Positions 11,578 to 23,349 of a DNA stretch of 64,000 bases are shown piece by piece (positions within the stretch are counted from its first letter, which is position 1; the number at the start of each line of letters is the position of its first letter). This stretch comes from Saturnia japonica (lineage: Eukaryota > Arthropoda > Insecta > Lepidoptera > Saturniidae). The notes under the pieces were generated by a model that was not told the DNA's origin, searched no databases, and worked only from the letters and a program-made list of their open reading frames with translations. Location of the stretch: NCBI GenBank assembly GCA_033032175.1, contig CM065323.1, forward strand, positions 14,570,001-14,634,000, written 5' to 3'. A program made the position numbers and the translations under genes.

Positions 11578-12823
11578 TACGGGTGGCCCAGAGAGAAATG
11601 CACTTTTGAAAATTCAAAGAAAAAATCTGTATAATTTTGTAGAATTTGTATCTATTACAATTTTAAAGATAATAAAATGAAATTTATTTTTAAAAAATTA
11701 CATCGTCTAAATGGAGTCCCTGACAGCTATAGCATTCTTCCAATCTGGCACTAAAATTTTGAAAAACTTTTGTTAGAATTTTCCTTGAAATGGATTCCAT
11801 TTCATGCCGAATATTTAGCTGTAGTTGCTGCAGAGTTGTTGGATTATTAGAGTACACTGCTCTTTAGGTAACCCCACAACTTGGTGGCCAGGAGATGTCA
11901 CGCCTGCGTGAAATTTACTTTCGTAGGAACATGTCTCTTACCACGGTGATGCTCTCGTTTGATGTGTGACATGTAGCCCCATCTTGCTGGAACCAAGTGT
12001 ACTTGTTATTTTAGCCTATAGATTCTTGCAGCTTTGGAATGAAAAAACTTCTCAGCATGGCCGTATGGAGCTTTAAATTGACGGTCACAGCTTCGCCACG
12101 ATTGTTCTCTAAAAAAAAGATGGTCCGACGATTCCCCATCTTGCAATTGCGGCCCAAACTGTAACTTTCGGTGAGTGTAGCGGCTTCTGATGTTTCAATA
12201 GAGGATTTTTTGCTGCCCAATATCTACAGTTCTGCTTATTTACAAATCTGTTAGGTAAAAGTGGGCTTCATCCGAGAAAAGGATGTTATTATAATTATTG
12301 AATTCATTGCGAATTTCATTTGCAAATTTCAATCTCGATTCGATGTCTGTTGCCTTCAGTTCCTGCACTAGTTGCATCTTATAAGCATGTAATTTCAAAT
12401 CGAGCCGCAAAATTCGCTGCAAGTTCGATCTAGAGATTCCGAAAACCGATGAACGTTTCGCGCGTACAGATTCTCGAACACGCTGAATGTTTTCATTGGT
12501 CTGTGATACTCTTTGACGATCCTGAGGCTGCATTTTTTGCGTCGATCCTGTCCTTTCGAATCTTTATTTCCATTACTTTATTAAATTAGTGCTTGGATAC
12601 TCACTAATGCGCCGCAACTCGTATTCAACACGGTAAAGCCGTCGAAAAGTCATATAAGATCGAGCATTCTCGTAAAATGCGATGACACAAAACGCGCGCT
12701 GCGTTCACGTGTAAATGACTCATGGTGACTTAAATTACAAAAACTGCGCTACGCACTGCTGCTATCGCCGCGCCCCTCCATTTTGTCGTTTAAGTGCATT
12801 TCTCTCCGGGCCACCCTGTACTT
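11578..12823 (-). mobile_element. Tc1/mariner-type element, second copy, TIRs visible
   Basis: The left end reads GGGTGGCCCAGAGAGAAATG and the right end carries its inverted copy, with one substitution (CATTTCTCTCCGGGCCACCC). TA-containing flanks match the usual TA target. Total length of about 1.25 kb fits a single-gene Tc/mariner element. The transposase inside is dead. Confidence 0.8.
11720..12540 (-). pseudogene. Tc1/mariner-type transposase, degraded (second copy)
   Basis: Minus strand: a helix-turn-helix region (F-G-I-S-R-S-N-L-Q-R-I-L) is followed by F-S-D-E-A-H-F-Y-L with the first catalytic aspartate, then a region corresponding to W-A-A-K-N-P. Beyond 12200 the frame is repeatedly broken, and the second and third catalytic regions survive only as scraps. 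It resembles the first copy (9890-11035) in architecture but the two are clearly diverged. Confidence 0.75.
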
Positions 12824-12959
12824 CTGTTCCACATCTGTTGATTCTGTCATAGCCTCATCAAGAAGTATAGGGTCCACCTTTGAAGGCCCTGGCTTGGGAT
12901 GGAATGACGCTTCGCCTGTCAGATGAGCCGTTCTTTTATTCTTGTGCTAGGAGAGCATT

Positions 12960-13760
12960 TTTACGGGTCTGTAGGTTATCCCAGTTTTTTTATAACTGTG
13001 ATTCGGTTCTCTAAAATTTCGAAACGAAAGTTTTTTTTAGTAAGAAATAAAATTTTACGACAAAATTAAATTAAAAAGCAAAGGACTGTAACTGTAAGGA
13101 TCTTATCAATGATGAACAACAATGTAGTAGAAGTACTAATGGAAAAAAATACCATTCTTTGTAAAAACAAACTGCGGACACTAAATTCGTCTGCCAAGTG
13201 TGGTATTTATAATAGTTAAATATAATGGGATAAATTATGTCGCAATTAGTTAGTATGTGATAAATTGTCTTGGAACTAGTTTCAATTGAATTATACTCCT
13301 CCACTAAGGGTGCCCAAGCGACTTTTTTTTTACCGTAGGATTACCGGTCTACTAAGTGTCCTTAACGGCATACCATATGATAATATAGTGTTAGTGAATT
13401 TTGTCCACTGGACATGGCAAGACATGAATAGACATGGATACGTTCCAAATATTTACGACCGTCACTACTGGGTTCCATGGAATTCGTATACTTTCATGCC
13501 ATTTTCACAGCTAGCTTTTATTACATCTTTATGCAAATCAGAAGCTTTTTACGGTTGTTTAGGTCAGCCTAGCATTTTTTTACTGCTATCCAGTTCTCTA
13601 AAATTTTGCAACTCTAAGTTCGTTTCGTTTTAGTAAAAATTTTAATTTTTCGACACAATTATGTCGAAAAGCAAATTACTATAACTGTAGGGATCTTATC
13701 AATGATGAACAACAATGTATTAAAAGTACTAATGAAAAAAAAATACCACTCTAAGTACAG
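12960..13760 (+). repeat. Diverged direct repeat pair
   Basis: About 180-200 bases at 12960-13165 recur at 13565-13760 in the same orientation. The best block is GGATCTTATCAATGATGAAC near 13097 and 13692, followed by further matches. Identity is roughly 80% by eye. The 115-codon plus-strand ORF between and across the copies (13286-13633) has no recognisable motif. The origin of the repeat is unknown. Confidence 0.6.
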
Positions 13761-13769
13761 CTATGGAGG

Positions 13770-14400
13770 AAGATTTGTCAAGTATCAAACTGCAGACCGT
13801 ACAATTTCCTACTTATTCCGAACCATGTCCAGACTGGCTGGAAATCCATGACACAAATAATTTATTCATATGAGTCGTATAATATCAAAAACGGTATTCT
13901 CCATTTTACTAACATTTGAAATAAACAAGAAAATTGTTTTTTTTTTTTATTCTTTAGGCAAAATTTTTATTTTTTTATTAAACTTCATAGCTATTGTCGT
14001 CAATAATTTAAAGGTATTAAAACAGATGTATGGAGAAAATACATTAAGAAATCTTAAAAAAACGAATATAGACTGCCGACTTTGTAAGGCACTTTTGGAG
14101 ACTGCCGAGTCTGAGAGTAATCGTGTTGGAGACTGCCGTTTTTGACACAATCAACGCCATCTTTAAATCATACAAAAAGTTAGCAAGAAGTAATCTTGAT
14201 ATTGTATGGCGGATTGAGAGTAGGTTAGGTTTAGGTTTAAAGCAATCGCAAGAAATAGTATAAAAATTGTTATATTAAACCATGAAAACGTCTTGAAATT
14301 TTTATACTTCACATTACTAAATTGGAGATTATATTTGATAGTACACATATCCTAATATTTAGGCAGTTAAAATAAAACTAAATTTTTAAATATATAAGAT
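13770..14400. other. Low-complexity AT-rich stretch
   Basis: No gene could be supported. GACTGCCG occurs three times at about 29-base spacing (14071, 14099, 14130). Short ORFs on both strands overlap each other and look like chance. Confidence 0.4.
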
Positions 14401-14403
14401 TTT

Positions 14404-14890
14404 TTATGAAAATCGGTACTTCATCATTACAATAAAAAATAAATTATATTCGCAAAACAGGCTCCTCATTTTGACATTGACGTAAGACCTCATGTACATG
14501 TCCATGCGTTTCATTAGATTCTGTAGTTTCATCTTCTGTATGTAATGTTTTATTAATAATATCTTAACGTCTATTATCTTATTTGTGTTTACGTGCCCAG
14601 ACGAACTTACTTCGCCAACCGTCATCGTATCAAAGGTGATTTTTTGTTATGGCTCTATATATTCCAACACTTACTTTACAAAACAAATCGCCCTTTACTT
14701 TACTTTTCGTTCTTTTGATAAAATATCTTTTGCATTTTTGAAATAGTAAATGCCACTGACCGACATCTTTGAGAAAAGTTTTCGTAGCGTTTCTCCAATC
14801 ATAAACTTTAAAGTCGACTCCTAATTTAATAACTACTGTAATTTTTTAACATGTTCAAGTATTCTTCTGGATTTTGATTATTTCTCGTTT
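14404..14890 (-). pseudogene. C-terminal fragment of a GGQN-family transposase-like protein
   Basis: Minus-strand translation gives G-V-D-F-K-V-Y-D-W-R followed by G-Q-W-H-L-L-F-Q-K-C-K-R-Y, then after a frame break I-I-D-V-K-I-L-L-I-K-H-Y. The last segment aligns with R-D-V-N-I-L-L-I-K-H-F-G-E-N-W in the copy ending at 42968. These are the tail motifs of proteins whose core has the D-x-CGGQN motif. The core is missing here and the piece is frameshifted. Confidence 0.45.
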
Positions 14891-15687
14891 TCGTATATCT
14901 TTCTCTATCGATACAAATACTCGATCCGGCAGTATAAATGCGTCTCATACTACAGGGAATACTATTTGAACATTTTTTATGGTGTCTGGGGCATTATTTG
15001 TCAGCCACTTAGCTACTAACATTGTCATCATAGACGTATAAAAATGTGATGGACAAAGTCAGTGAAAACAGCTAAGGCAATTTTATTTGAGTCCTCCACA
15101 AAAGTATCAGCAGTAAGCAAATACATTTTCTTGTGAAAGTAAGGTTTTGGAATTCCCTTGAACAATGGTACAATTATAAATGTATAACTGTCTAGAACAA
15201 GGGTTCCCAAACTTATATTGTCTACGGCCCACTTTGAGAAAACATTATATTTTAGCGCCCCCATTTTTTCACCTACTTAAAACTACTATAACTTCTAATT
15301 AAATTAATTATTGTGAGCTATATTAGCGGACATTAAACATTCATTCTAAACGAGACTTTTACTATAACCCGCAAGAATTAACTTGAGACCTGAGCGCAGT
15401 AGGGTGGTACACAACGGCGGTCAGGTCTGAAGTTAACTGTTACGGGCTACACCTGCCAATGAGAATGATTATTGAAACGCAACTTTATAGTATTCAGATA
15501 GTATATTTTATTCAAAACTAGCTGACCCGGCAGACTTCATACTGCCCAAATTAAATTACAATAAAGTCCTGTCAAAATGATTTGTAATTTGACATTTTTT
15601 TGTTCCTACATATTTTATAGTCGGGTTTTAAATCCCCTGAACAGAACCGTCACCCTGGTGATAGGGCGTTGTGAATAAGAAATATAA

Positions 15688-18275
15688 TTAAATAAAACAT
15701 ATATAATTAGTAGCCGAATCAACTGATTTATATATCCTCGATTCGCCTGTAATTTGTTCTTGTATTTTTAAATTTAATTCATTTACATCTATGTTTTTTG
15801 CAGCCAATATAGCTCGTTCGCTCAACCAATCATGGTTTCTGTAATTTTGAGAAGCATCTGGAAACACCTTCTGAATAAGTTCATCTTTTGATCGAGTTAA
15901 CTGACAAAAACTTTGAGGAATATTAACGCAGCCAGTCAACATGTCTATAGGAAATTTGACATTACCAATGTCAGAGAGTTGTTTAGAGAATATATTTCCA
16001 GATTGAACTCGACACGCATATTCTTGCTTAAATGAAGTACTTTGACATGTTTCCACAAATTGGAGGACTTTAGACATGCACTGAGTTCATCAGCTGGTGT
16101 TGATCGTGGAATCACTGGCAATGTTTGACGAAAATCTCCTGCTAATAAAATCATTGCACCACCAAATTGGTTATGATTGCTCCGTATATCTTTTAATGTT
16201 CTATCTAAAGCCTCCAAAGATTATTATGTGCCATCGTGCATTTATCCCAAATAGTTAATTTATTTTATAATTATTAATTTTTAATTTAATTATTAATTTT
16301 ATAATTAATTAATAATTAATTTGAGTTCTTAGAAATGTTGCAGGTCGGAGTTTCATTGCTTTGCATATTTAATGGCAATTTTAGCCGTTGGGTGCAGGCC
16401 GCACAAGATCGGTCGCTCTGGAGATCTATGGGGGAGGCCTATGTTCAGCAGTGGACGTCCTGCGGCTGAAATGATGATGATGATGATAATGATTAATGCT
16501 GAATGGGCTGTTCGACCACCTTCAAGCAAAGTTGCTGCGATTCCCGACGAAGCGAGTGCAAGTGCAATTTTATTTTGTGAGCGAATCGTTGCCAATATTA
16601 ATGAAATCAAAAAAGTTTTTCCTGTACCACCAGGTGAATCTAAGAAGTAAATCCCTCCAGTTTCATCATTTATTACTTTCGTAAGATTATCAAATACATA
16701 CTTCTGTTTTTATTCAACAGTGGAAGATTCTTTTGAATTAATTCTTTTAAAGTGTTGAGAGCATACATTTTTTCTCGATTCAACTCTTGGTTAAAAGCAT
16801 CATGCATTGGACGATTGGGTGCGGCCAGGCCTAATTGAATTAATAGTTTGTTTGACATCATCAAGCACATGTCCTCAATTGAAATCAATGCTTCGCTGTA
16901 AATTTCTTCACTGATTTGTATATTTGGATTTCCCATTCTATTTCGTATTTGATACAAAATATCATCACACATTATCTTTGTACTTGATCCACAAATCAAT
17001 TGGGTTTGATGGGAGGCATGTAGATATGATTATAGAAAACAATGTTCGTATTTGATGAGCCTGTGATGATATTACAGCATCATTGAGAGTTTGATCCCAA
17101 TGAGCGTCATTTTCTAGCAATTGCAAACGTTGACAGGCTTCCCTGTAAGATCCACACAATTCACCATCAACAGTTCGTAAATGTTGGAATGATTTTGGGC
17201 CACGTACATTGACTAATAGCAGTCGTAAATAAAAACATTCATCATTGCTTGGATGTACTGAATGAATTCGACCAATGACATCGGTGGAATACACATCTGG
17301 GTATCCTTGAACTTGTTTCCCTTGTTTCCGTCTTATAAATCTCCTTGAGGATTGATTCCAAGTATAATATTTTGGCATTCCAGAATATAGCTAAGTTTGT
17401 TCAAAATCATCGTTTTGGCATGTGTCAAAAAAAAAACTGGTTAATGTAGTAGATGGTGGCTAAGCAGCTCTTTGTACTGCGTTCTGTGCTGTAAAATACA
17501 CTCTTTGTCCATTTTCTAAATGCACAGCTAAGTGAACAACAGAAGGGTGTCTCTCATGAATAGGAAAAGAAAATATTCGCCATACTGCTTCATTACTACT
17601 AACATAGCGGCCCATTTGGTATTGTGTAACTTCATCATTGGAATTCTCTCCACCAATTCCAATCACAGTCATATCACTCCCTTTGGTTACATATTTGCAA
17701 ATGTAATTAATAGATTTCACTGTTTGGCAAGATTCAACGTTGATGTGTGCTTTGAAGGTCTTTGATAAAATGGGTGAATATGGGACAATCCAACGATTAT
17801 CTATTTCAATATCTTGTTGATTTAATTTGACAATTGTTGATCTTCCATTGTCTGCTGTCGATCGTCGACGATACAGTGGATAACCGACATTACCAGTAAT
17901 TGTTTCCGATATTAATGTCCGTGGATATCGTTTTGAACATTTACCATCCATCATACATGGTGAATTTTGATTAAGAGTTCCACAGGGACCATTTATCATA
18001 TTTTTGATAACTACCTCATGCAATCCAGGATCTACTTGTACATTAGGGATTTCTGCTGATATCACTGCATCAACTTCATTTGACCTTATCTTTTCAACCA
18101 ACCAAATCAAAATGTGTGCATGTGGCAATCCTCGTTTCTGCTACTCCACATAATATATCCAGCAGCGTGTCTCACCGAACACATAATGTTTAACGATAAA
18201 ATCCATTAAAGATTTCAATTTTTGTCTCAAGACTCTTGCTGTAATATCATGACGATCAATGGGTGAAATTAATAT
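15688..18275 (-). pseudogene. Helitron RepHel (rolling-circle replicase/helicase), degraded
   Basis: Minus strand. The Rep part has the HUH motif in L-P-H-A-H-I-L-I-W-L (about 18125) and the two-tyrosine motif N-Y-I-C-K-Y-V-T-K-G (about 17700). These nick and join single strands in rolling-circle transposition. The PIF1-like helicase follows with Walker A, P-G-G-T-G-K-T (about 16630), and L-L-A-G-D-F-R-Q-T-L-P (about 16140), ending at 15688. Damage includes a TGG-to-TAG just before the HUH motif, frameshifts near 17420, 17000, 16680 and 16080, an RTE-like insertion at 16373-16497 and an AT-rich tract at 16250-16320. The N-terminal zinc-finger region is missing. Confidence 0.85.
16373..16497 (+). 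repeat. RTE-like non-LTR 3' tail inserted in the Helitron helicase
   Basis: The plus strand carries the end of a non-LTR element ORF (V-Q-A-A-Q-D-R-S-L-W-R-S-M-G-E-A-Y) followed by a stop and an (ATGATG)n tail. This tail type is very common in Lepidoptera. TTAATG occurs on both sides (about 16369 and 16492) and fits a short TSD. The helicase reading resumes at 16370 with L-N-M-Q-S-N-E-T-P-T-C-N, so this is a true insertion into that gene. Confidence 0.75.
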
Positions 18276-18735
18276 CGCGAAGCCGACCAAATTGAACTAT
18301 TCGATTTCGTTTTCTTTTTTTTTTGTTTATCTGTGCTCCAACGCACACTGTTTTGATAGATATGATTGAATTTGAACTTTGTACAGAGGTAATAAAGTGC
18401 AAATTGACTCTTTGACGTTTGGAACATACCTACATTGTTTAAACAACAGTGAGTGCTTTAATTCAATATGAAATTTATACAATAGCAACAAAGATCTTTT
18501 TAGTTTGAAAACGTTTGTATGGGAAAAAGAAAAGGGCTGTTTTTAGGGGTTTTCCGGCAATTATTCGAATTTTTCTCGCAGTAAAAACCATCTTTGAACT
18601 TCAACGAACATTAAAAAAAAAAGAATTGGCCAAATTGGTCCAGGCGTTGTTGAGTTATGCGCTTACCAACACATTTTGCGATTCATTTTTATATTATAGA
18701 AGACAAAACAAACATAATCGTTTCTAATATAAAAA

Positions 18736-20443
18736 CTAATGCGAATGATGAATCTGATGCTGTTTAATAAGTTTATTGATATCAGATTCCAATTTACTCA
18801 AAAACAGCCGTAAGTCCTCACGTTCGGTAACATGCAAACGATTTCTGTTTTTAGTAAGCAGCGTTGCCACAGCACTAAATCCACGTTCATACAAATATAA
18901 CAATGGGAATGTAATAAAAAAATCGTTGAACGATTGACCACAATCCAGGGTACAATTGCGTTATTGTATCTAAAATTCTTGGTAGCCATTTTTGAACTTA
19001 AGTTTTATTTCCTCCTTCATTGTCAATTCTATAAGATCTTCTTCCAGCTGACGTGATATTGCTGTGTTAACATTTAAAAACGGATCCAACACCCAGTCTG
19101 GTATTTCCAAGTTCATAATGTCCTGGTATCGTTCGATGAAGTCAATGTGCAGTTTTTCCAAATTTCCAAATGTTGGCAGTAGGCAAACAAGTCGTCGTTA
19201 CTGCAGGATACTGATAAATTCAGAAAATTGTGAAAGTCACGTTTGCCCATATTTTTTTTGTGTAGAAGAAGCAGCAACGACCTTTTTTGTTTTAATTAAA
19301 TTTAGTTCATCACCTTGAAGCTGGAGATTCATGTCGTTGAACAATTTATACAGGTCTGTCATGTAAGCTATATCATTCTTTGATGTAATGAGCTTGTTGC
19401 GCAATTCTGTATCTGTAGTTTCGAAGAACTCTTATCACAGAGACGAACAGGTTGTAAAATCGAGTCAGACAATGGCCTCTTGAAAGCCAACGAACTTAAG
19501 TATGAAATAACAAGCGGTTGAAATCTTCGTCATTAGTAACAAAAAGCTGATGAAATTATCTATCCTTCAAAGAGCTGTTACGGATTTTATAGAATGCTTT
19601 GATGACACATTGCAGTGATTGAAATAGTCGTTCTCTTAAATTTCTAGCAACCAAATGTTGTCTGTGATTAACGCAATATACAGCTAGGACATCGGTTTTT
19701 TTAGTACGCTACGAAGCCTTTATGGCACCCTGTCGTAGCCGGAGCGCCATCCGTAGCAACTGATATAATATTTTTCAAGAGAATCTCTGTCTCATCACAA
19801 AACTTTTCCAATACATTGAATACAGTTTCGCCTTTTGTATCGGTCTCTAAATTTCTAGCAAATAAATCTTTAATAAAACTCACGTAAGACAGCAACAATG
19901 CTTCATTAGTTGTTAAAGTGGGCTCATCGAGCTGAATTGAGAATTGACTAGTCTCTCAGATGATTGCACAATGAATGTTCAATGTTTTTAGCCATTTCAT
20001 AAATTCGTCTATGCACAGAATTATTACTCAAAGGATTTTTCGCATAATATCTGTGGCCGGTTTATGAAGCACAGTAGTTATTACTTACTTTATTACTGGC
20101 AAAATTAATTGTTCTCCGATGTTGTGTGGTTTGCCTTTTTGAGCAATTAAAAAAGAGATATTGTACGAAGCTCTAAGCCAGCCAGTGAAAAGAGTTTTAC
20201 TACATTTGGCTGAGTATTATGCTTCTTCTCTAGGTCTTTAAAATATGCTACATTTTTGTCTTTCTTATCTGGATGCATTTTATTCAAATGATCTTGCAGT
20301 CTGGAAGGCTTAATTGCTCCATTATAATATGTTTTTAGACATAGAAGGCACAAAGGCGACGATGGGTTTGTGGGATTTTCAATGAATCCAAATTTGATAT
20401 ATTCCGCACAGTATTGCCGTCTCTTCTTTTTTACTTCCGACAT
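18736..20443 (-). pseudogene. hAT transposase with BED zinc finger (ZBED5-like), degraded
   Basis: The N-terminus begins M-S-E-V-K-K-K-R-R-Q-Y and has a BED-type finger (C-L-L-C-L ... L-Q-D-H-L-N-K-M-H). The middle includes S-V-A-T-D-G-A-P-A (about 19750), the hAT segment around a catalytic aspartate. The C-terminus ends with L-R-L-F-L-S-K and a stop at 18736. hAT transposases cut and paste with 8-bp TSDs and also gave rise to domesticated ZBED genes. Several frameshifts and stops (for example near 19700, 19430 and 19170) rule out a functional host gene. The layout and C-terminal match favour a dead transposon copy. Confidence 0.8.
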
Positions 20444-20749
20444 TCATTTGTTTAGTAACAACTCAGTAAGTACTGCTGATCCATTACGCGCGAAACTGCA
20501 AATGAAAATAATATAAAAATTATGTTGTTTATATAGAATTGCATAAGCAGCACGCACCGACAGGAATAATACAAACATGCATAAACTCGTTTATCTCATA
20601 CGACGCTCAATCGTACTCAACAAGAATAAGAACCAGTAAGAACCAAGTATTCTATGAACCCAACGGATTTATATAGAAATGCACAGGTCGGGTTATTTTA
20701 CAAAAACTTTTTAAAACATGATATGCCCGCGGTCTATTATCTACGAAAA

Positions 20750-21205
20750 TTACCCATCTAGGAATAGTAATAATAATAATTATTAAAATGCGAAAGTGTG
20801 TTTGTTGCCTTTTTGTTTGTTTGTATCTACGTTATTACGAAATGGTGCGACCGATTGACATGATTATTATTTTATTTATTCAATAAAACAAGGCAGATAA
20901 ATGAACTACACGGAGAGAAATATCTAACCGAGTTAGTTTGAGCAATCTCTTAATTAATATTAGTTGATGTTCACAAGTTGTAGTCGAGAGTCGAGAGCTC
21001 AGTCGGTGTCTAAGAGTCCTCCTAGATGAAATATGAGATATTATCTACTGCCACACAGGTCAGATCAGTAACAACAATGATCACATATATTATTCACAAT
21101 TTTGTACTGGCCGCACGAGCCAGATTTGCGATCACAGCGCTCTGCTGCATAGCTACCGCATCGATTGCTTATTGTAGATCCGGCCCGAATTTATGCTAAT
21201 GAATT
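20750..21205. other. Spacer without recognisable genes
   Basis: No ORF. The plus strand near 20790 has an AATGCGAAAGTGTGTTTGTT block of the sort often seen at the ends of non-autonomous insect repeats, but no element boundary could be fixed. Confidence 0.35.
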
Positions 21206-22287
21206 ATACATAGGCTGCACTAAAAGTATCGGTAATGGAATATTTTCACTGTTCCTGTCATATTAAAATCTTTTTAATAGAAAACTCCTTGGTTTTAAAA
21301 ATCGAATACAATTTATTTATTTAAAAAAAGATTCTCGGTCTTGTCACAAGGTTTTGTCAAACTTGTTTAGTCGTTGAGAAAATGGAATTGACTCGAGAAA
21401 ATTCAAGAGCGATGATTTATTATGACTTTCGAAGTGGTTTAACACAAAAACAGTGTGTTGACCGGATGATTTCTGCATTTGGTGATTAAGCCCCATCCAA
21501 AACCACAATTTATCGCTGGTTTGCTGAATCTCAACGTGGAAGTGTCAAGCTCTGTGATGATCCTCGTCAAGGTCGTCCAAAAACTGCAGTCACCCAAGAA
21601 AACGTTGATGCTGTGCGTAAGCTGATTGAGGAAGATCGACATGTGACATACCGCGAAATTCAGGCAACTTTAGACATTGGCATGAGTCAAATACAAATAA
21701 TCTTGCATGAACAATTAGGTGTAAAAAAGTTGTTTTCCCTATGGATACCGCATTCGCTCTGTGAAGAGCAAAAAGCGGCTCCCGTTACTTGGTGCGACAG
21801 AACTCTCGAAATATTCCACGCAGGATCCTCAAATGCTGTATACAACATCGTATCAGGTGACGAATCCTGGATATACGCGTACGAACCCGAAACAAAAAAC
21901 CAGTCACGAGGTTGGGTGTTGGAAAATGAGTTAAAGCAACAAAAATTATTCGTTCACGGAGTGTTGCAAAAAAAAAAATGGTGGCCATGTTTGTCTCCAA
22001 AACCGGCCATGTTACGACTATTCCTCTTGAGGGACAAAGAACGGTTAATGCAGAATGGTATGCTAGCAATTGTTTGCCACAGTTCGTTTCTGAACTCCGT
22101 AAAGAGAACGGCAACCGCCGCGTCATCCTCCATCACGACAATGCCGAGTTCTCACACCGCGCACAGAACAAAAGAGTTTTTAGAACAAGAAAACATAAAA
22201 TTATTAGACCATCCGCCGTACAGCCCCGACCTAAGCCCTAATGATTTCTATACTTTCCCTAAAATAAAGAATAAATTGCGTGTTGCA
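21206..22287 (+). pseudogene. Mariner (DD34D) transposase, 3'-truncated
   Basis: An AGGCTGCACTAAAAGTATCG left terminus at about 21211 is followed by a start at 21382 (M-E-L-T-R-E-N-S-R-A). Helix-turn-helix segments give way to the catalytic S-G-D-E-S-W-I-Y, H-H-D-N-A and Y-S-P-D-L-S-P-N-D-F motifs, the DD34D signature of mariner. Lesions: an in-frame TAA at 21487-21489, a frameshift near 21970, and a shift back near 22150. After N-K-L-R at about 22287 the sequence becomes unrelated, so the last part of the gene and the right TIR are missing. Confidence 0.85.
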
Positions 22288-22289
22288 AT

Positions 22290-22740
22290 ATATATGTTTT
22301 GTGTATATGTACTTTGTATCGTAATGTAAGATACATTGCTACGAAACATTCAACTCCTTTGACTTAAACATATAGTAAAGATCACGTCATCTCCTTGCAT
22401 AGTAGACCGTCCTACTGGTCATCGTACTGTAATATTTTGCACAATATCTAGTAATTTGGTCATTTCCATCCAGAAGGTATTCCATTTTCCCATGTTCTCT
22501 TATCTCCCTCCATTTCTACTTTCGGTTCTTTAGTTGGAGTCTGCCACATAGCATCCTAAACTTCTTTGTATTCAGCTGGTACATCTGCCCTATCTATACA
22601 TACTTCCTTTATCGCTGTGTGGCTAAAATTTGTACTCGTCGATTGATTATTGCCAAAAGAGCTTTAGTCTAGAGGTACTTTAAGTATGTCCTAATTTTGT
22701 ATTTCACTAATCAATGCATTATCAATTTCCTCATTTCCAT
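22290..22740. other. Weakly coding remnant or spacer
   Basis: No intact ORF. Minus-strand scraps may continue the gag-like fragment to the right, but stops are frequent. Confidence 0.3.
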
Positions 22741-22749
22741 TTGAACCGT

Positions 22750-23324
22750 CGAAAAATGTGCTTGTACGTGATCTGTACAGTCCACGTCCACTAGAATTGA
22801 GGGGAAATCCATTTTCAGGTAAATACCATTACCCCCAATCACTACAGGCTTTACCTTACCCCTCTCACTCTTCTGCATGACATGTATTATCTCATCGGTA
22901 GATTGAGTCAGTTCCTGATTGATTTCGTAATCACTTTTTAGTTCTTCATGTACACTATTGTGAGTTTGACTAACAGATTTAACACTGCTTTGTTGCTCTA
23001 GATTCGCAAATTTTACGGCTAGCTTTTTTTTTTCAATATTTCCATCTGAATTTTCGCTCTGGCTTCTGCCGCCTCGAATTCCAATTTTGCTTTGCGTGCT
23101 GCCAAAGACGAAGAAGATTTTTTAGAAGAACCTTTTTGAGAATTGTGAACAGGCGGTACTTGTGGTACCGCGCTCAACGGCGGCTCAGATTTCACGCTAC
23201 TACCCGCGTCCACCTCTTTACTTTCACTTTTCTGTTCATTAGGTGCTTTTTTATCCATAATGTTTCGTTCTTTACGAAGGGCACTTCTTGTTTTTATCGT
23301 AGTTTGCGTAGGACTTCGGTACAT
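22750..23324 (-). pseudogene. Gag-like fragment, possibly BEL/Pao N-terminus
   Basis: Minus strand: an ORF begins near 23324 (M-D-K-K-A-P-N-E-Q at about 23258). It is Ser/Lys/Glu-rich and ends in an alanine/glutamate-rich helix (L-E-F-E-A-A-E-A-R-A-K-I). A readable stretch continues, frameshifted, to about 22750. Helical S-S-S-L-A-A-R-K-A-K-L-E segments of this kind occur at the start of BEL/Pao gag proteins. No zinc knuckle, protease or RT is attached, so the assignment is tentative. Confidence 0.35.
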
Positions 23325-23349
23325 TTTGCGATTCGGCTCGATTGAACAA

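Larger units (their letters stand above)
15518..18700 (-). mobile_element. Helitron with both termini
   Basis: On the minus strand the 5' end reads TCTATAATATAAAAATGAAT, a canonical insect Helitron start. The 3' end has the hairpin GGCAG-tatgaagt-CTGCC (15529-15546) followed 11 bases later by the terminal CTAG (15518). No TSD is seen, as expected. At about 3.2 kb it is shorter than usual autonomous Helitrons. The RepHel gene inside has lost its N-terminal part and is full of lesions. It sits in the 3' UTR of the hAT element, 36 bases beyond that gene's stop codon. Confidence 0.85.
15196..20745 (-). mobile_element. hAT transposon (ZBED5-like) with a nested Helitron
   Basis: A BED-finger hAT transposase is coded on the minus strand (18736-20443). 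Downstream on that strand it is interrupted by a Helitron (15518-18700). Past the Helitron the sequence ends at CAAGGGTTCCCAAACTT (15196), a typical hAT terminus. The other end is probably near 20745. TCTAGAA and TCTAGGAA flank the two ends and could be a worn 8-bp TSD. The right TIR is poorly conserved, so the outer limits are approximate. Confidence 0.6.

Noticed and set aside
13286..13633. 115-codon plus-strand ORF
   Set aside because: No homology-like motif, and it overlaps the direct repeat copy; probably chance in AT-rich DNA.
16250..16330. AT-rich tract that could be an origin or centromere-like sequence
   Set aside because: It is a short low-complexity tract inside a dead helicase gene.
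18515..18727. 70-codon plus-strand ORF near the Helitron 5' end
   Set aside because: It lies in the conserved Helitron terminal region on the non-coding strand.
21785..22136. Minus-strand ORFs over the mariner
   Set aside because: Antisense of the plus-strand transposase, which has all three catalytic motifs.
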